This document shows, in pieces, positions 45,908-57,648 of a DNA stretch of 64,000 nt; the first letter of the stretch is position 1, and every line of letters begins with the position of its first letter. The stretch comes from Aralia elata (taxonomy: Eukaryota > Streptophyta > Magnoliopsida > Apiales > Araliaceae). Where the stretch lies: assembly GCA_034770075.1 (NCBI GenBank), contig CM068386.1, positions 44,553,990-44,617,989 of the forward strand, in the 5' to 3' direction. The position numbers and the translations under genes are program-made. The notes beneath the pieces are model-generated. The model saw nothing but the letters and a program-made list of their open reading frames with translations. It did no database searches and was not told the DNA's origin.

Positions 45908-46585
45908 ATCTATCTACAAAATATGCCACTAAACAAGGTAATCACTGCATGTTGCGGCGAACAATATCCTCGTGCTCCTACCGTGCAATCCTGTCCACCA
46001 CCCAATGACGTGTGCCTCCTAACCCTGTCTCTCAGTCTCCCAAAAGCTGTATCCAACGCAGAGCTCAAGGAATCAATCCTAGACGTCCTAGCCCGGACCT
46101 CTCCCTCCAACTGATCTACCCTCCTGCAGATCGAACCCAAGCTTCCTCTATGCAGATCTTGTCTGCAATCTCCAAGTCGAATTCAGCCTTCATGGCCTCG
46201 TGCTCGACTCTCAGCTCGGCTAACTTCAGCTACTCCTGTTCTTGTTTCTCCCTCAACTCAGCATTCCTAACCACCAACTGATGTAGCAGTGGTCCCACCT
46301 ACTGTGCCAAGCTCTAATACCCCCCAGTTGCACCTTCAGCTTTCTCACCTCATCCTCCAGCTGATATGCCAACTCCTTATACAGGTCTTCTATGTCTTGG
46401 TGTGTCTGATTCTGCTCCTCTAAGTGCCTAACTTGGTCCTCTAGCTCCAAGTTCCTATCTGCCAATTACCTAATCAGATGATCCTCAGATGGCAGTTCCC
46501 CCGACGAAGTATAGTACTGCACCTCCTCATACTCATCAACCAACCCCACCTCAGTAGCCCGACTCGACTGACCGATCACAGGCAT
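45908..46585 (-). pseudogene. E4 extra coiled-coil frame upstream of gag
   Basis: Minus-strand Met at 46583-46585, then an acidic N-terminus (VDEYEEVQYYTSSGELP), one in-frame stop, and NLELEDQVRHLEEQNQ, DEVRKLKVQL. With two apparent frame changes it continues as NAELREKQEQE, LAELRVEHEAMKAEFDLE and RRVDQLEGEVRARTSRIDSL. Heptad leucines and charge pattern indicate a long coiled coil. It lies between 5' LTR and gag on the gag strand. I do not recognise a family. Broken here, but evidently once a protein of about 200 residues. Confidence 0.55.
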
Positions 46586-46827
46586 CCTACAACCACAACA
46601 AAAGACAACACAAACAACCAACACAGTCAGTACCATAATAAAATATATTCAGTGATGGAATGAAATGATATTTTATTATGCACTAACTCGGCTCGATGAA
46701 TCTCCATAATACATCTCCTACATATTCAACTCGATGACTCTCCTCGATCCATCACCTAGCGTACTTTATACGAGTTTTCTTCTAAGGTTATAACCTAGGT
46801 TTCGCATCCTAACGTTTATAACCTATG

Positions 46828-46839
46828 GCTGTGATACCA
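46828..46839 (-). other. E4 primer-binding site
   Basis: GCTGTGATACCA on the + strand, tRNA-Met type with a mismatch, 3 bp inside the 5' LTR. Confidence 0.75.
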
Positions 46840-46842
46840 ACC

Positions 46843-48912
46843 TGTGACGCCCCTAAATTCGGGTTCCAAAATCTCGAACTCAGTGCTCATGATAACGTAC
46901 ATCCAAACACCTTTAAACAACATATAACAACTAATGTAGAATAAATAAACATATATTGTTCATTACAAAAGGTTTACTACGGTCCCAAGGTCTATAACCT
47001 TAAACAAATACATCATGAAATACTCTAATAATACAAAAGAGTTCTATGATTACAAAACAGAATAGCAACAGATAGATAACTAACATATAACTATTCTTTA
47101 AGCTTTCTCTTGCCTTTGTCCTTTTTGGAACTCTTCGGTTTAACTGCAATTAGTTCATGATATAGCAAGGGTAAGCAACTACTTTTCTCAACAAGTTTAA
47201 AATAAATAATGAAAGATATAATATGAATGGTTAAGAATGACAATCGAAATGATTTAACGATTTAAGATAATTGATGAAATAACTGAACAATAAAATCAAT
47301 GTGCAAATGAAAGGAATAATATTGATTATTAACTGCTGAGTGGTCCGAAGGACCATGAACAATGCCAAGGAATCAATCATTCGACTGACCCTTTTATAAT
47401 TTTAGTCCGCTAGTTTGTACTTGAGGGGATCAGTCTCTCGTACACCATGTGTATGCATAACATTAAGCTCTGACCACATCGGATAACCGACACTTATAGT
47501 CCCCTATCAAGGGTTGCTCTCTCAGTCCAAGAATCCGCACCAACTAATGGTTTGGATAGCTTTCAAAAATATTAACATGCATACGTCTAGCCGAAATAAC
47601 TAGTGTAGACTATTTCTTACACAGTTCATGAATGAAGAACTTTAAACATTTCACAGTTCAATAATAGAACAAGAATTTAAATGCACAAAGTGCGAATATC
47701 AATAATTATCATTGATGTGAAGTAATTGAAAATAATTAAACCACTAACATGATTGAAAAATAAGAACTCGAGTTTGAGTTAGAAAACTTGCCTCGTATGT
47801 AGACTACGACTTACATAACTTAAATTACTTTCCTCGAAAGACCTATTGTTAATAAGGTTCATCTTTCAATTAGTATCACATATAATCGATCACATAATTC
47901 ACTTAACTCAATTATCATTTAATCACGTAATTCTAATCTTAATATCACATTTAATTCCTATAATATTACCTTCCTTGGATAATATTTTAAGTATTTATTA
48001 ATCATTTATTATTACTTAAATCATTTACTAATGTTATTAATTATTTAATAACATTTTAATTAGCTACCCATATTATTACTCCCTTAATAATATTTAAATC
48101 CCTTTCTAATATCATTAACCTTTAATAATATTTTAATTCTTAATCATTATTATTAATCCCTTAATAATAATTTAATTGCATGTTAACTATTATTATTAAT
48201 TATTTAATAATAATTTAATCCTTAACTATTATTATTAATTACCTAATAATAGTTTAATTACTTACTATTATTATTATTATTTATTTAATAATAATTTAAT
48301 TGTTAACTAATATTATTAATTATTTAATAATATTTTAATTAATTGGTTATCATTATTAATTATTTAATAATGATTTAATTATTATTATTAATTATTTAAT
48401 AATAATAATTTAACTAATTAATTATCATTAACTATTATAATTAATTATCATTAAGAATCAACAGCAGTAGCCTGTTGGGGGGCGCGGTCGCGTTTGCTAT
48501 GCAGGTTATTTTGTTAATTAATTTTTTTTTCCACTTTAATACATTAGATTCCAAATTGTATAAAATAAAATCTACACATCCAAATAATGCAAGACTAATC
48601 TTGTTGGATTCGTAACTTGATGTTCTACCATATAACATGAAGCAAGTAACATTTAAACAACTTTTCACTTAAAACATTTTGGATCAAAGTTCTAGGGTTT
48701 CAAACTCACTTATTTTGCTAGAAAAATTATATATTCACCAATATAAATATCTCGACATGAAACCAACTTTGTTTTACTTAATATTCCAAGACTTATTTAT
48801 TTACACCATAGATCTAATATTTTAAAGTTCTAAAATAATTTTTAAACCATCAAAACACATTTTTATATATAAAAATACATTTTAACCATAGAAATTCATT
48901 TTCAATCATAAA

Positions 48913-48945
<33 letters not shown>

Positions 48946-49778
48946 CCACAAATACACACATTTACTACATTATAAACCATAAATCTTAAATATACCACAA
49001 CCAACTTCAACAAATATCACATATATATATCCCATATATAAAGTTAAAACTAAAAGATTTAAAGATAGAAGCACTTTTCAACCTTCTAGTCCTTGATGCC
49101 CTCTTTCTCTCTCTTCCAAAGTAGGTGATGAAGGTGGATGATATCCAAAGCTCATCTCCTTGATGGCTTTAATACTCTTTAGCCACCAACACTTGAAGGT
49201 TTAATGAATTTCTAGGGTTTCCTTTCACTTTCTCTCTCTAACTCTCTCTTTCTTTTTCTTGAGAGTTTCTCTCTTTAAAGCTACTAGAAAATATGAAAAA
49301 TGAAGTATTCTAAGTGGTCAAAGATGATATAGGGTGATTTAAATTTCATTTACCAAAAACATTACATACAATCCATGTATGTATAGGCTTATCACCAACT
49401 TAACCCTATCCAAGCTTACATGGAGATTTTGGGCACTTATGGACCAATCATATGAGACATGTTTGAGATCATTGCATGGGACCCATGGCTCTATCCTCTA
49501 ATTATCCTCTCGTTTTGCTTTATTATTATTATTATTATTATTTTTATCTAATTTATAGAAATGTTGACCAAAGCTTGAATTTTCACTTAATGTCCAATTA
49601 GACTAATGTTTGGGCCGCCAAATAATTTCTATTGGGCTATAATAATTAAAACATTGGACTACTAGTATACTTGATAATTAATTCAAGTAGTAAGCTAGTT
49701 TAATTAATTAAATGATCTCACATTAATTATCTACAAGTCTAATAGATAATTAATTGCTTGGGCTTGTTTAAATAATTT
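46843..49778 (-). repeat. E4 5' LTR, interrupted by E6
   Basis: Homologous to the left LTR from TGTGACGCCCC on. Matching stops at AATAATTT (49771-49778), where E6 begins. The remaining 0.35 kb of LTR is not found in the window. It has a 1.35-kb segment (about 47264-48614) that the left LTR lacks. Confidence 0.85.
47930..48450. repeat. palindromic AT minisatellite in the E4 5' LTR
   Basis: Roughly ten units of TTATTATTAATTATTTAATA type, each nearly self-complementary, 35-50 bp apart. Confidence 0.7.
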
Positions 49779-51517
49779 TGATAGGTTCATAATATTTGAT
49801 TATTTTTATTCCTTTATGCTTAGTTTAGTTGCATGTTATCCGTCATATGAGCTGAATTAAAGTGTTTATAGATCTTTGAAAGAATTTGATGTGATTCTGC
49901 AAAAATGTATTTTAATGCTGAATTTTATGTTGTTTTGCAGGATACTCTACGATCGCTGAGTGAGAGTTCTACGTTCGTAATCTGGCAGTTCTACGATCGT
50001 AGGAAGGCTAGGCGGAGTTGTTCGACGATTCCTAGTTCCACTCTACGATTGCCGAGATTCACTCTACGACCAGGCTCACAACACTCTACGTTTTCAGTCG
50101 AGCGAGCGAAGTTACTCTACGTCTGACGAGATAACTCTACGATTGACAAGTTTACTCGGCAGCTAGTTACTCTACGATTCCGAGGTTTACTCTACGATCG
50201 CGATAAGTGCTAGTGCGGAGTCTACTGTACGTTGTGCTGAAGGAGTATACTCTACGATTTTGGTCGACATGCAGATTTCCAATTCTGAGTAGGATTTGAA
50301 ACATTAAAGTTTAAAGATATGATTCCTAACAGGATTTGGAGATGAAGTTACCATCATACATGGAAAGTATCTCTGACTATGGGAAGTAGAGTTTGATATG
50401 GAATCTGAGTTGAAGATAAATATGGAAACTGATTCCGAACTAGAAAAGGAAATGGAAGAAGACTTGGATTTGGAAATAAAATCTAATTTGAAAAGGAAAC
50501 TACTTAAAGCTGGATTTCAGAGATTGAGGAGGATTTATAATCCTACCATACTTGCAAAGTGAAGACTTCCGAAGCAAAATTGGATTAGAATTCTTCTAGG
50601 TTTTAGATATTTATCTATAAATACTTGTAATTGTTAGAATTCAACCATCACATCATAGAGAGAGTTTTATCATATTCAGAGAGTTCATAGAAACATGTCA
50701 GGCTAGTTTTTCTTTATTCAGTTTGAAGGGGATGTGGATCCTTAGTAATAGTTTATGGTTTGATTAAATATACAGTACTTATTCCTTCTTATATGAAGCT
50801 TATTCTGATAATCTGTTTTAACTGTTAAATATTATTTGATTAACTGGTTTGGTTTCTGCAGGATTAAATTGGTTAATTGATAATATATGCTAGATTCAGG
50901 AATAGTATTACGTAATTGATATTGTTTCTAATCATAAGTAGCAGTTAGTAATACTGATTGTGGTTAAGCTTTTGGTTTATTGCTATGGTTATCAGAAGAC
51001 AGGTTAAACAAATCGAGCTTATGTGTTTGTTGCTTGGAATAGTCTAATTCCTTAGTTCTTAGTGCTGCTGTCATATTAAATCTAAAGAGCTTGTTTTAGG
51101 TTATATGATAGTTAGAATCTTGTGAAGAGCTTATTTCATTAAGTGATAATCTAAGAGGAATTTCAGATAACAGAGCTTGTTATTATCTAGGACTATTAGT
51201 TTCATTGAAGGGTGAATATTGTTGTGCTTAATTGATCTATTGCTGTGAAAAGGTGAAACTGAACTGGAAAACTGAAATTTTAATTCACTGGTTAATTTCA
51301 TTATTTTTAAATCTGTTTTTTTTGTTAATTAGTTAGACAAATTCAAAACTCCCAATCTTTTATTTATTGTTAAAACTGTTAGAAACATTAGGATAAATTA
51401 AAAATCAACATTGTTCTCTGTGGGATCGACCCTTGCTACTGCTATACTGTGCTTAGTTTTGAGTTCGTAGAGTTAAGTAAGGTTTTTATTTTTGGTTTGC
51501 TTGACGACAGCTTCCCA
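49779..51517 (+). repeat. E6 5' LTR
   Basis: TGATAGGTTCATA to TTCCCA, about 1.74 kb. It contains a CTCTACGAT motif array (49943-50259). The right end is set 5 bp before the PBS; GACGACA (51509) is an alternative end. Confidence 0.7.
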
Positions 51518-51522
51518 AATTT

Positions 51523-51540
51523 TGGTGCCGTTACTGGGGA
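51523..51540 (+). other. E6 primer-binding site (tRNA-Asp type)
   Basis: TGGTGCCGTTACTGGGGA differs from the standard Asp PBS at three positions, all transitions. Confidence 0.8.
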
Positions 51541-51583
51541 ACAATTAGTTGTTTTTGTTTTTTCTTTGTTTCTTTATTAGTTT

Positions 51584-52765
51584 ATGACTCGATCCTCTCA
51601 ATATACTAAGCTGAATTTTGATCCAGAGATTGAGAAAACTGCAAAAAGGCTTAGAAAGGAAAATCGTAGAGTGCAGTCCACAACCGCAGAAGAAGAAATT
51701 CCATCACCTGGCCTGAACATAGCATTGGAACTACTGTCCAACAATTCATCAACTGAATCTGAATCAGAAGAGGAGATGGCTGTTCAAAACAATAACAGGA
51801 CTCTAAAGGAATTGGCAACTCCTAATTTAAATCAGCAACCTCTATGCATTGAATATCCTGCTTTAGACGCTGCATTTGAACTTAAATCTGGACTAATCCA
51901 TTTGTTACCTACTTTTTGTGGTCTTACAGGTGAGGACCCATATAAACATCTGAAAGAATTTCATGTGGTGTGTTCCACCATGAAGCCACATGGAATAACT
52001 GAGGAGCAGATCAAGCTTAGAGCCTTTCCTTTTTCACTAGCAGATCTGGCAAAAGATTGGTTGTATTACTTACCATCAGGTACAATCCAATCATGGAATG
52101 ACATGAAGAAGCTATTCTTAGAGAAATATTTTCCTGCTTCAAGAGTAGCCAATATAAGGAAGGAGATCTGTGCTATTAGACAATTCAGTGGAGAGACACT
52201 CTACGAATATTGGGAAAGATTCAAGAAGCTTTGCTCTAGCTGCCCACCTCACCAGATAGATGACTAGCAATTGATCCAATATTTCTATGAAGGATTGGTA
52301 CCAATGGACAGAAGTATGATTGATGCTGCTAGCGGAGGAGCATTGGTTGACAAGACTCCAGAGGCTGCAAAGAATTTGATAGCCAACATGGCCGCAAACT
52401 CACAATAATATGGAACTAAAATGAATCATGCACCACAAAGGGTCAATGAGGTGAGTACTTATAGTCATGAACAACAGATTTCTAAACTAACTACTTTGGT
52501 GAGACAATTGGTTGCAGGAAATAAGCCAGTCGCAAAGGCTTGTGGAATTTGCTTGCAGTCAAACCATAGCACAGATGCATGTCCCACACTGCAAGAAGAT
52601 GAAACCATGCAGCAGGCTAATGCAATGGGGAATTACCAAGCACAACCTCAGAAAAGATATGATCCTTATTCGAACACTTATAATCCAGGATGGAAGGATC
52701 ACTCCAATCTGAGTTATGGAGGAAATAGACCACCTGCACCACCTGTCTTTCCACATAGGCAGTAG
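51584..52765 (+). pseudogene. E6 Gag (Athila type)
   Basis: Met at 51584 follows the PBS by about 40 bp. Core: RTLKELATPNLNQQPLCIEY, FELKSGLIHLLPTF, GEDPYKHLKEFHVV, AFPFSLADLAKDWLYYLPSG, EKYFPASRVANIRKEI. A TAG at 52268 interrupts, then the same frame continues (FYEGLVPMDRSMIDAASGGA), another stop near 52408, and a CCHC knuckle CGICLQSNHSTDAC at about 52544. The stops are single-base changes; there is no frame loss. Confidence 0.9.
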
Positions 52766-52981
52766 GGCTTTCAACCAGTTCAATACCAACCTAAAACAGC
52801 AACACCAGCACCTTCTGAAACTTCCATGGAAGAGATGTTCAAAGCACTGATGGGATAGACACAGTTCATGAATAACACTCAACAATTCATGAACCAGACA
52901 CAACAGTTCCAGCAGGAGACAAAGACTTCAGTCCAGGATTTGAGAAATCAATTGGGGTAGCTTGCAACCACAGTAGGAAAA

Positions 52982-54259
52982 TTGGAATCCCAAGGCTCAG
53001 GAAAGTTACCCTCCCAAATAGTTGTGAATCCAAGGGAGAATGCAAGTGCCATTACACTAAGGAGTGGGAAAAAGCTGGAAGTGCCCACAGCTACTGCAGA
53101 CTTTGATGAAGAGAAAGCTAAGGAGGGAGCTAAACCACCTAAGGTAAGTCCTAACTCTGTGATTTCAGTTAAAACTAATTCCCTACCTTTTCCACCTAGA
53201 AATCACAGGACTTCAAGGAAAGATGAGCAAGAGAAGGAAATTTTGGAGACCTTCAGAAAGGTAGAAGTCAATATACCATTGTTATATGCAATCAAACAGG
53301 TGCCAAGATATGCGAAATTTTTGAAAGAGTTGTGCACTAACAAAAGGAAGCTGAAAGATGATGAAAGAGTCACTGTTGGAGAGAATGTCTTAGCAGTGCT
53401 GCAAAGGAAAATGCCCCCTAAATGCAAGGATCCAGGCATGTTCACCATACCATGTAGGATAGGTAACACCAGGTTTGAGAAAGCTATGTTAGATTTAGGA
53501 GCCTCAATTAATGTCATGCCTTTATCTATATTTGCTTCTTTAAATCTAGGTCCTTTAAAACAAACTGGTGTTATTATTCAACTGGCTGATAGGACTAACA
53601 CCTACCCTCAAGGGGTAATTGAGGATGTTTTAGTACAGGTGAATGAGCTGATCTTTCCTGCAGACTTTTACATAGTAGATATGAAAGATGATACATCTCC
53701 AAATCCTGCTCATATCTTGTTGGGAAGGCCATTTTTGAAAACAACAAGAACCATGATTGATGTACATAATGGGACTTTAACTATGGAGTTTGATGGAGAG
53801 AAAATTCAGTTCAACATTTATGAGGCAATGAGGTACCCTAGTGATATTAATCCAGTTTTTGCTATTGATGTGATTGATTCCTTGGTGCAGCACTCTTTTG
53901 AACACATACATAAGGAAGGTTTGGAAGTTGCCATTATTAACAGCTTGGAAATAGACAATGAAGAAGAAGTTGAGCAGAGCCAGGAATTGAAGGAGACTGT
54001 GGCTGCATTGCATTCCTTGCCCAAAATTTCAAATAAGTATGTAGTCAATTCTATTCAATTACCTGCCACTCACACAAAATTGTTACCATCTGTTATGCAG
54101 GCCCCAATCTTAGATTTGAAGCCATTACCTGTGCACTTAAAGTATGCATACCTAGGGACTGATGATACATTGCCAGTGATAATTGCTAGTAACCTAACCA
54201 AAGTGCAGGAAGATAAATTGCTCAGAATTCTTAGGGATCACATCACTGTTTTTGGTTAG
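52982..54259 (+). pseudogene. E6 protease region
   Basis: The gag tail (LPSQIVVNPRENASAITLRS) leads into an aspartic-protease fold: AMLDLGASINVMPLSIF (Athila proteases typically read D-L-G-A here), ADRTNTYPQGVIEDVLV, HILLGRPFLKTTRTMID. It ends in a stop right before the RT start. Same frame as gag. Confidence 0.88.
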
Positions 54260-54292
54260 ACAATAGCAGATATCAAAGGAATAAGCCCTGCC

Positions 54293-56575
54293 ATGTGTAT
54301 GCATAGAATTTTGTTGGAAGATGGAGCTAAACCAACCAGAGAAGCACAAAGAAGGCTGAATCCACCCATGATGGAGGTAGTTAAGAAAGAAGTTCTGAAG
54401 TTGTTAGATGCAGGTATAATCTATCCAATTTCAGATAGTCAATGGGTGAGTCCCGTCCAAGTAGTACCAAAGAAGTCTGGAATTACAGTCATTAAGAATG
54501 ACAACAATGAGCTGGTGCCAACAAGAATGCAAACAGGATGGAGAGTGTGCATTGATTACAGGAAGCTGAATGCAGTAACTAGAAAAGACCATTTTTCCCT
54601 TCCTTTTATTAACCAAATGTTAGAAAGATTGGCAGGTCATGCTTATTATTGTTTTCTAGATGGTTTTTTAGGTTACAACCAGATTGTGATTGCACCAGAA
54701 GACCAGGAGAAGACCACATTCACATGCCCATTTGGAACTTTTGCTTATAGGAGAATGTCTTTTGGCTTGTGTAATGCTCTAGGTACCTTTCAAAGATGCA
54801 TGATAAGTATTTTCTCTGATCTTTTAGAGAACTGCATTGAGATTTTTATGGATGATTTCACAATACATGGTGATTCTTTGGATGCTTGTTTAGATAATTT
54901 AACTAAAGTACTTGATAGATGTTTGGAAATAAATCTTGTTCTGAATTGGGAAAAATGCCATTTTATGGTAGAACAGGGGATAGTACTTGGCCATGTTGTT
55001 TCTTCTAGTGGTTTAGAAGTTGATAAAGCTAAAATAGAAATCATTGCTGCATTACATTACCCTGCAAAAGTGCAGGAGATTCGTTCTTTTCTTGGACATG
55101 CAGGTTTCTATAGGAGGTTTATCAAGGACTTTTCCCAGATAGCTTTGCATTTGTGCAAGTTGCTGCAGAAGGATGTGGAGTTCCAATTTACTGAAGAGTG
55201 CAAGGAGGCTTTTGACAAGATGAAGAAATTGTTGACCTCAGCACCTGTGATCCAACCACCAAATTGGAAACTACCATTTGAGATCATGTGTGATGCAAGC
55301 AACTATGTAGTGGGAGCTGTTTTGGGCCAGAGAGTGAATAAAGTTGTGCATGCCATTTACTATGCTTCCAGGACTCTCAATGCTGCTCAAATAAACTACT
55401 CTACGACTGAGAAAGAACTTTTATCAGTTGTTTTTGCTTTAGATAAATTTAGATCTTATTTATTGGGAACTAAAGTAGTAGTTTATTCTGATCATGCTGC
55501 TTTCAGGTATTTCTTAACCAAGAAGGACTCAAAGCCAAGAATTATAAGATGGATTATACTGCTACAAGAATTTGACTTGGAGATTAAAGACAAGAAAGGA
55601 GCAGAAAACCTAGTTGCAGATCACTTGAGCAGACTGGTGAGGGATGATGAGACACTATCATTACATGATTCTTTTTCAGATGAACATCTACTTGCAATCA
55701 TTGGGGAAAGGCCCTGGTATGCTGACATTGTAAATTATTTAGCAAGTTTATATGTTCCTAACAAATTCTCTAGACCTCAGAAAGATAAACTTAGAAGTGA
55801 TGCAAAGTATTATGTATGGGATGATCCACATCTGTGGAAATTTTGTGCCGATCAGGTAATTCGAAGATGTGTTTCCAATAGTGAGTTTCATTCTATTCTA
55901 TCTTTTTGTCATTCATATGCTTGTGGAGGTCATTTTGGACCAAAAAGAACTGCTAACAAGGTTTTAGAATCTGGTTTTTATTGGCCAACCATTTTTAAAG
56001 ATTCTTATCTGTTTTGTAAGTCATGTGCAAATTGTCAGAAAACTGGGAATATCTCACATAAGAATCTGATGCCACAGACCCCTATTTTAATTGTTGAAAT
56101 CTTTGATGTCTGGGGAATTGATTTTATGGGACCCTTTCCTTCTTCTTTTGGTAATATTTATATCTTGTTGGCTGTTGATTATATCTCTAAATGGGTTGAA
56201 GCTAAGGCTACAAGGACTGATGATTCTAAAGTTATTGCAGATTTTGTTCAGTCTAATATTTTTGTCAGGTTTGGAGCCCCAAAAGCCATTATCAGTGATA
56301 GAGGGACCCATTTCTGCAATAGGATGCTGGCAGCACTGTTTAAAAAGTATAATGTGATGCACAGGGTTTCCACATCATACCATCCCCAGAGTAATGGTCA
56401 GGCTGAGGTATCCAACAGAGAGATCAAATCCATTTTAGAGAAAGTGGTTAAGCCTAACAGGAAGGATTGGAGTTTGAGGTTGCCAGATGCACTATGGGCC
56501 TACAGAACAGCTTACAAGACTTCTATTGGTAGGTCACCGTATAGGATTGTATTTGGAAAACCTTGTTACTTGTAG
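54293..56575 (+). CDS. E6 reverse transcriptase, RNase H and integrase (760 aa open frame)
   Basis: RT: MMEVVKKEVLKLLDAGIIYP, VCIDYRKLNAVTRKDHFSLP, FMDDFTIHGDS at about residue 184 (catalytic DD kept). RNase H: CDASNYVVGAVLGQ, INYSTTEKELLSVVFALDKF. Integrase: zinc-binding H..H..C..C near 540-580, catalytic Asp in WGIDFMGP (about 609), SDRG (about 668) and Glu in GQAEVS 35 residues later, all intact. Codes without a break from the RT start to the integrase core. Ends at a frameshift after RIVFGKPCYL. RNA-to-DNA copying and integration are the family roles. The only complete pol core in the window. Confidence 0.92.
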   Translation: MCMHRILLEDGAKPTREAQRRLNPPMMEVVKKEVLKLLDAGIIYPISDSQWVSPVQVVPKKSGITVIKNDNNELVPTRMQTGWRVCIDYRKLNAVTRKDHFSLPFINQMLERLAGHAYYCFLDGFLGYNQIVIAPEDQEKTTFTCPFGTFAYRRMSFGLCNALGTFQRCMISIFSDLLENCIEIFMDDFTIHGDSLDACLDNLTKVLDRCLEINLVLNWEKCHFMVEQGIVLGHVVSSSGLEVDKAKIEIIAALHYPAKVQEIRSFLGHAGFYRRFIKDFSQIALHLCKLLQKDVEFQFTEECKEAFDKMKKLLTSAPVIQPPNWKLPFEIMCDASNYVVGAVLGQRVNKVVHAIYYASRTLNAAQINYSTTEKELLSVVFALDKFRSYLLGTKVVVYSDHAAFRYFLTKKDSKPRIIRWIILLQEFDLEIKDKKGAENLVADHLSRLVRDDETLSLHDSFSDEHLLAIIGERPWYADIVNYLASLYVPNKFSRPQKDKLRSDAKYYVWDDPHLWKFCADQVIRRCVSNSEFHSILSFCHSYACGGHFGPKRTANKVLESGFYWPTIFKDSYLFCKSCANCQKTGNISHKNLMPQTPILIVEIFDVWGIDFMGPFPSSFGNIYILLAVDYISKWVEAKATRTDDSKVIADFVQSNIFVRFGAPKAIISDRGTHFCNRMLAALFKKYNVMHRVSTSYHPQSNGQAEVSNREIKSILEKVVKPNRKDWSLRLPDALWAYRTAYKTSIGRSPYRIVFGKPCYL

Positions 56576-57000
56576 AATTGGAGCATAGAGCTTTTTGGGC
56601 TATTAAGCAATGCAGCATGGATATAGATCAAGCTGGAGAGCATAGGAAGTTGCAGGAAATAGAGGAGTTAAGGAATGAAGCCTATGAAAGTTCTAAAATT
56701 TACAAGGACAAAACTAAAGCCTTTCATGATAAACAGATTTTGAGGAAGAATTTTGCTGTAGGACAGAAAGTTCTTCTCTACCATTCAAGGCTTAAATTAT
56801 TTCCAGGTAAGCTGCGTTCTAGATGGGTTGGACCTTTTGTTATTACTAACATTTTTCATCATGGTGCAGTAGAAATTCAGAGTCCAGGTACAGGGAAGGT
56901 GTTCAAAGTGAATGGTCATAGGCTCAAACCTTTCTATGAAGGGTATCAGGTGGAAGAGGTTGAGATAGTTGGATTGGAGGAACCAGTTTATGGAGAATGA
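56563..57000 (+). pseudogene. E6 integrase C-terminal end
   Basis: LLVELEHRAFWAIKQCSMDI, YESSKIYKDKTKAFHDK, VLLYHSRLKLFPGKLRSRW, then KVFKVNGHRLKPFYEG. In another frame than the preceding integrase because of a small deletion near 56572. It ends at TGA, followed closely by the SL1 stem-loop. Confidence 0.85.
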
Positions 57001-57010
57001 GAAAGGAAAG

Positions 57011-57062
57011 ATGTCGAGCCAATGACATTAAACAAGGGCAGCTGCATGGGAGGCAACCCATG
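57011..57062 (+). other. E6 SL1 and SL2 stem-loops after pol
   Basis: SL1: stem ATGTC/GACAT, loop GAGCCAAT. SL2: stem CATGGG/CCCATG, loop AGGCAA. Loops match E5, stems differ by compensating changes. Confidence 0.65.
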
Positions 57063-57135
57063 AATCAGATTTGATTTTCTATCCCTTTACTTTTTATTTT
57101 TAGTTGTATGTTTACTTTCTTCTTTGCATGATTGT

Positions 57136-57175
57136 CTTACATTGGGGACAATGTAAGGTTTGAGTGTGGGGGAGA
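57136..57175 (+). other. E6 GGGA stem-loop plus G-rich tract
   Basis: Perfect 9-bp stem CTTACATTG/CAATGTAAG around GGGA, then GTTTGAGTGTGGGGGAGAG. Confidence 0.65.
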
Positions 57176-57648
57176 GGTTGAGGTTATTTATTATTTGAGT
57201 TATTTAGGATATGACATGCTGGATATGATGCACTGTTGAAAAATTGAGAAAATTTTTGAAAAATTTTCAATTTGAAAATTTTTCTGACTCTACGAACGTA
57301 GTGTTTTGCTGAACTTTTGAAGGTTGAAAGTCGTAGAGTGGATATTGATGCTTATTTACAGAATTTGATTTGATGCTTTATTGACTGATGAATAATGATG
57401 ACTTAGTTAGGATCCATGGACTAATTCTGAATCTGGATTGTTTTGTATGAATGCTTGAATATGAGAGGCATGTTTTCCTGACTAAGTTATTTGTGGGATT
57501 ATACTTTGTGCACTGATTTTGTGACTCAGGAGTTGTTTTGACTGTTTATGTTGTTTATAGAACCTTGGAAAAAAAGAAGGAAGCAAAAAGATGGAAGTTA
57601 TAACAGGGTTGAAAAAAAAGAAGGAAAAAGGGAAAAAAATGCAGATGT

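Larger units (their letters stand above)
31722..49778 (-). mobile_element. E4: Ty3/gypsy chromovirus (Tekay/Del type) carrying E5 inside its gag
   Basis: Left LTR 31722-33683, purine tract, then on the minus strand chromodomain, integrase, RNase H/RT, protease, gag, an upstream coiled-coil frame, PBS and right LTR from 46843. E5 lies at 37915-45175. The right LTR is cut at 49778 by E6. LTRs of about 2 kb plus the VKVLWRNH-type tail fit Tekay/Del. The right target duplication is not visible. Confidence 0.88.
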
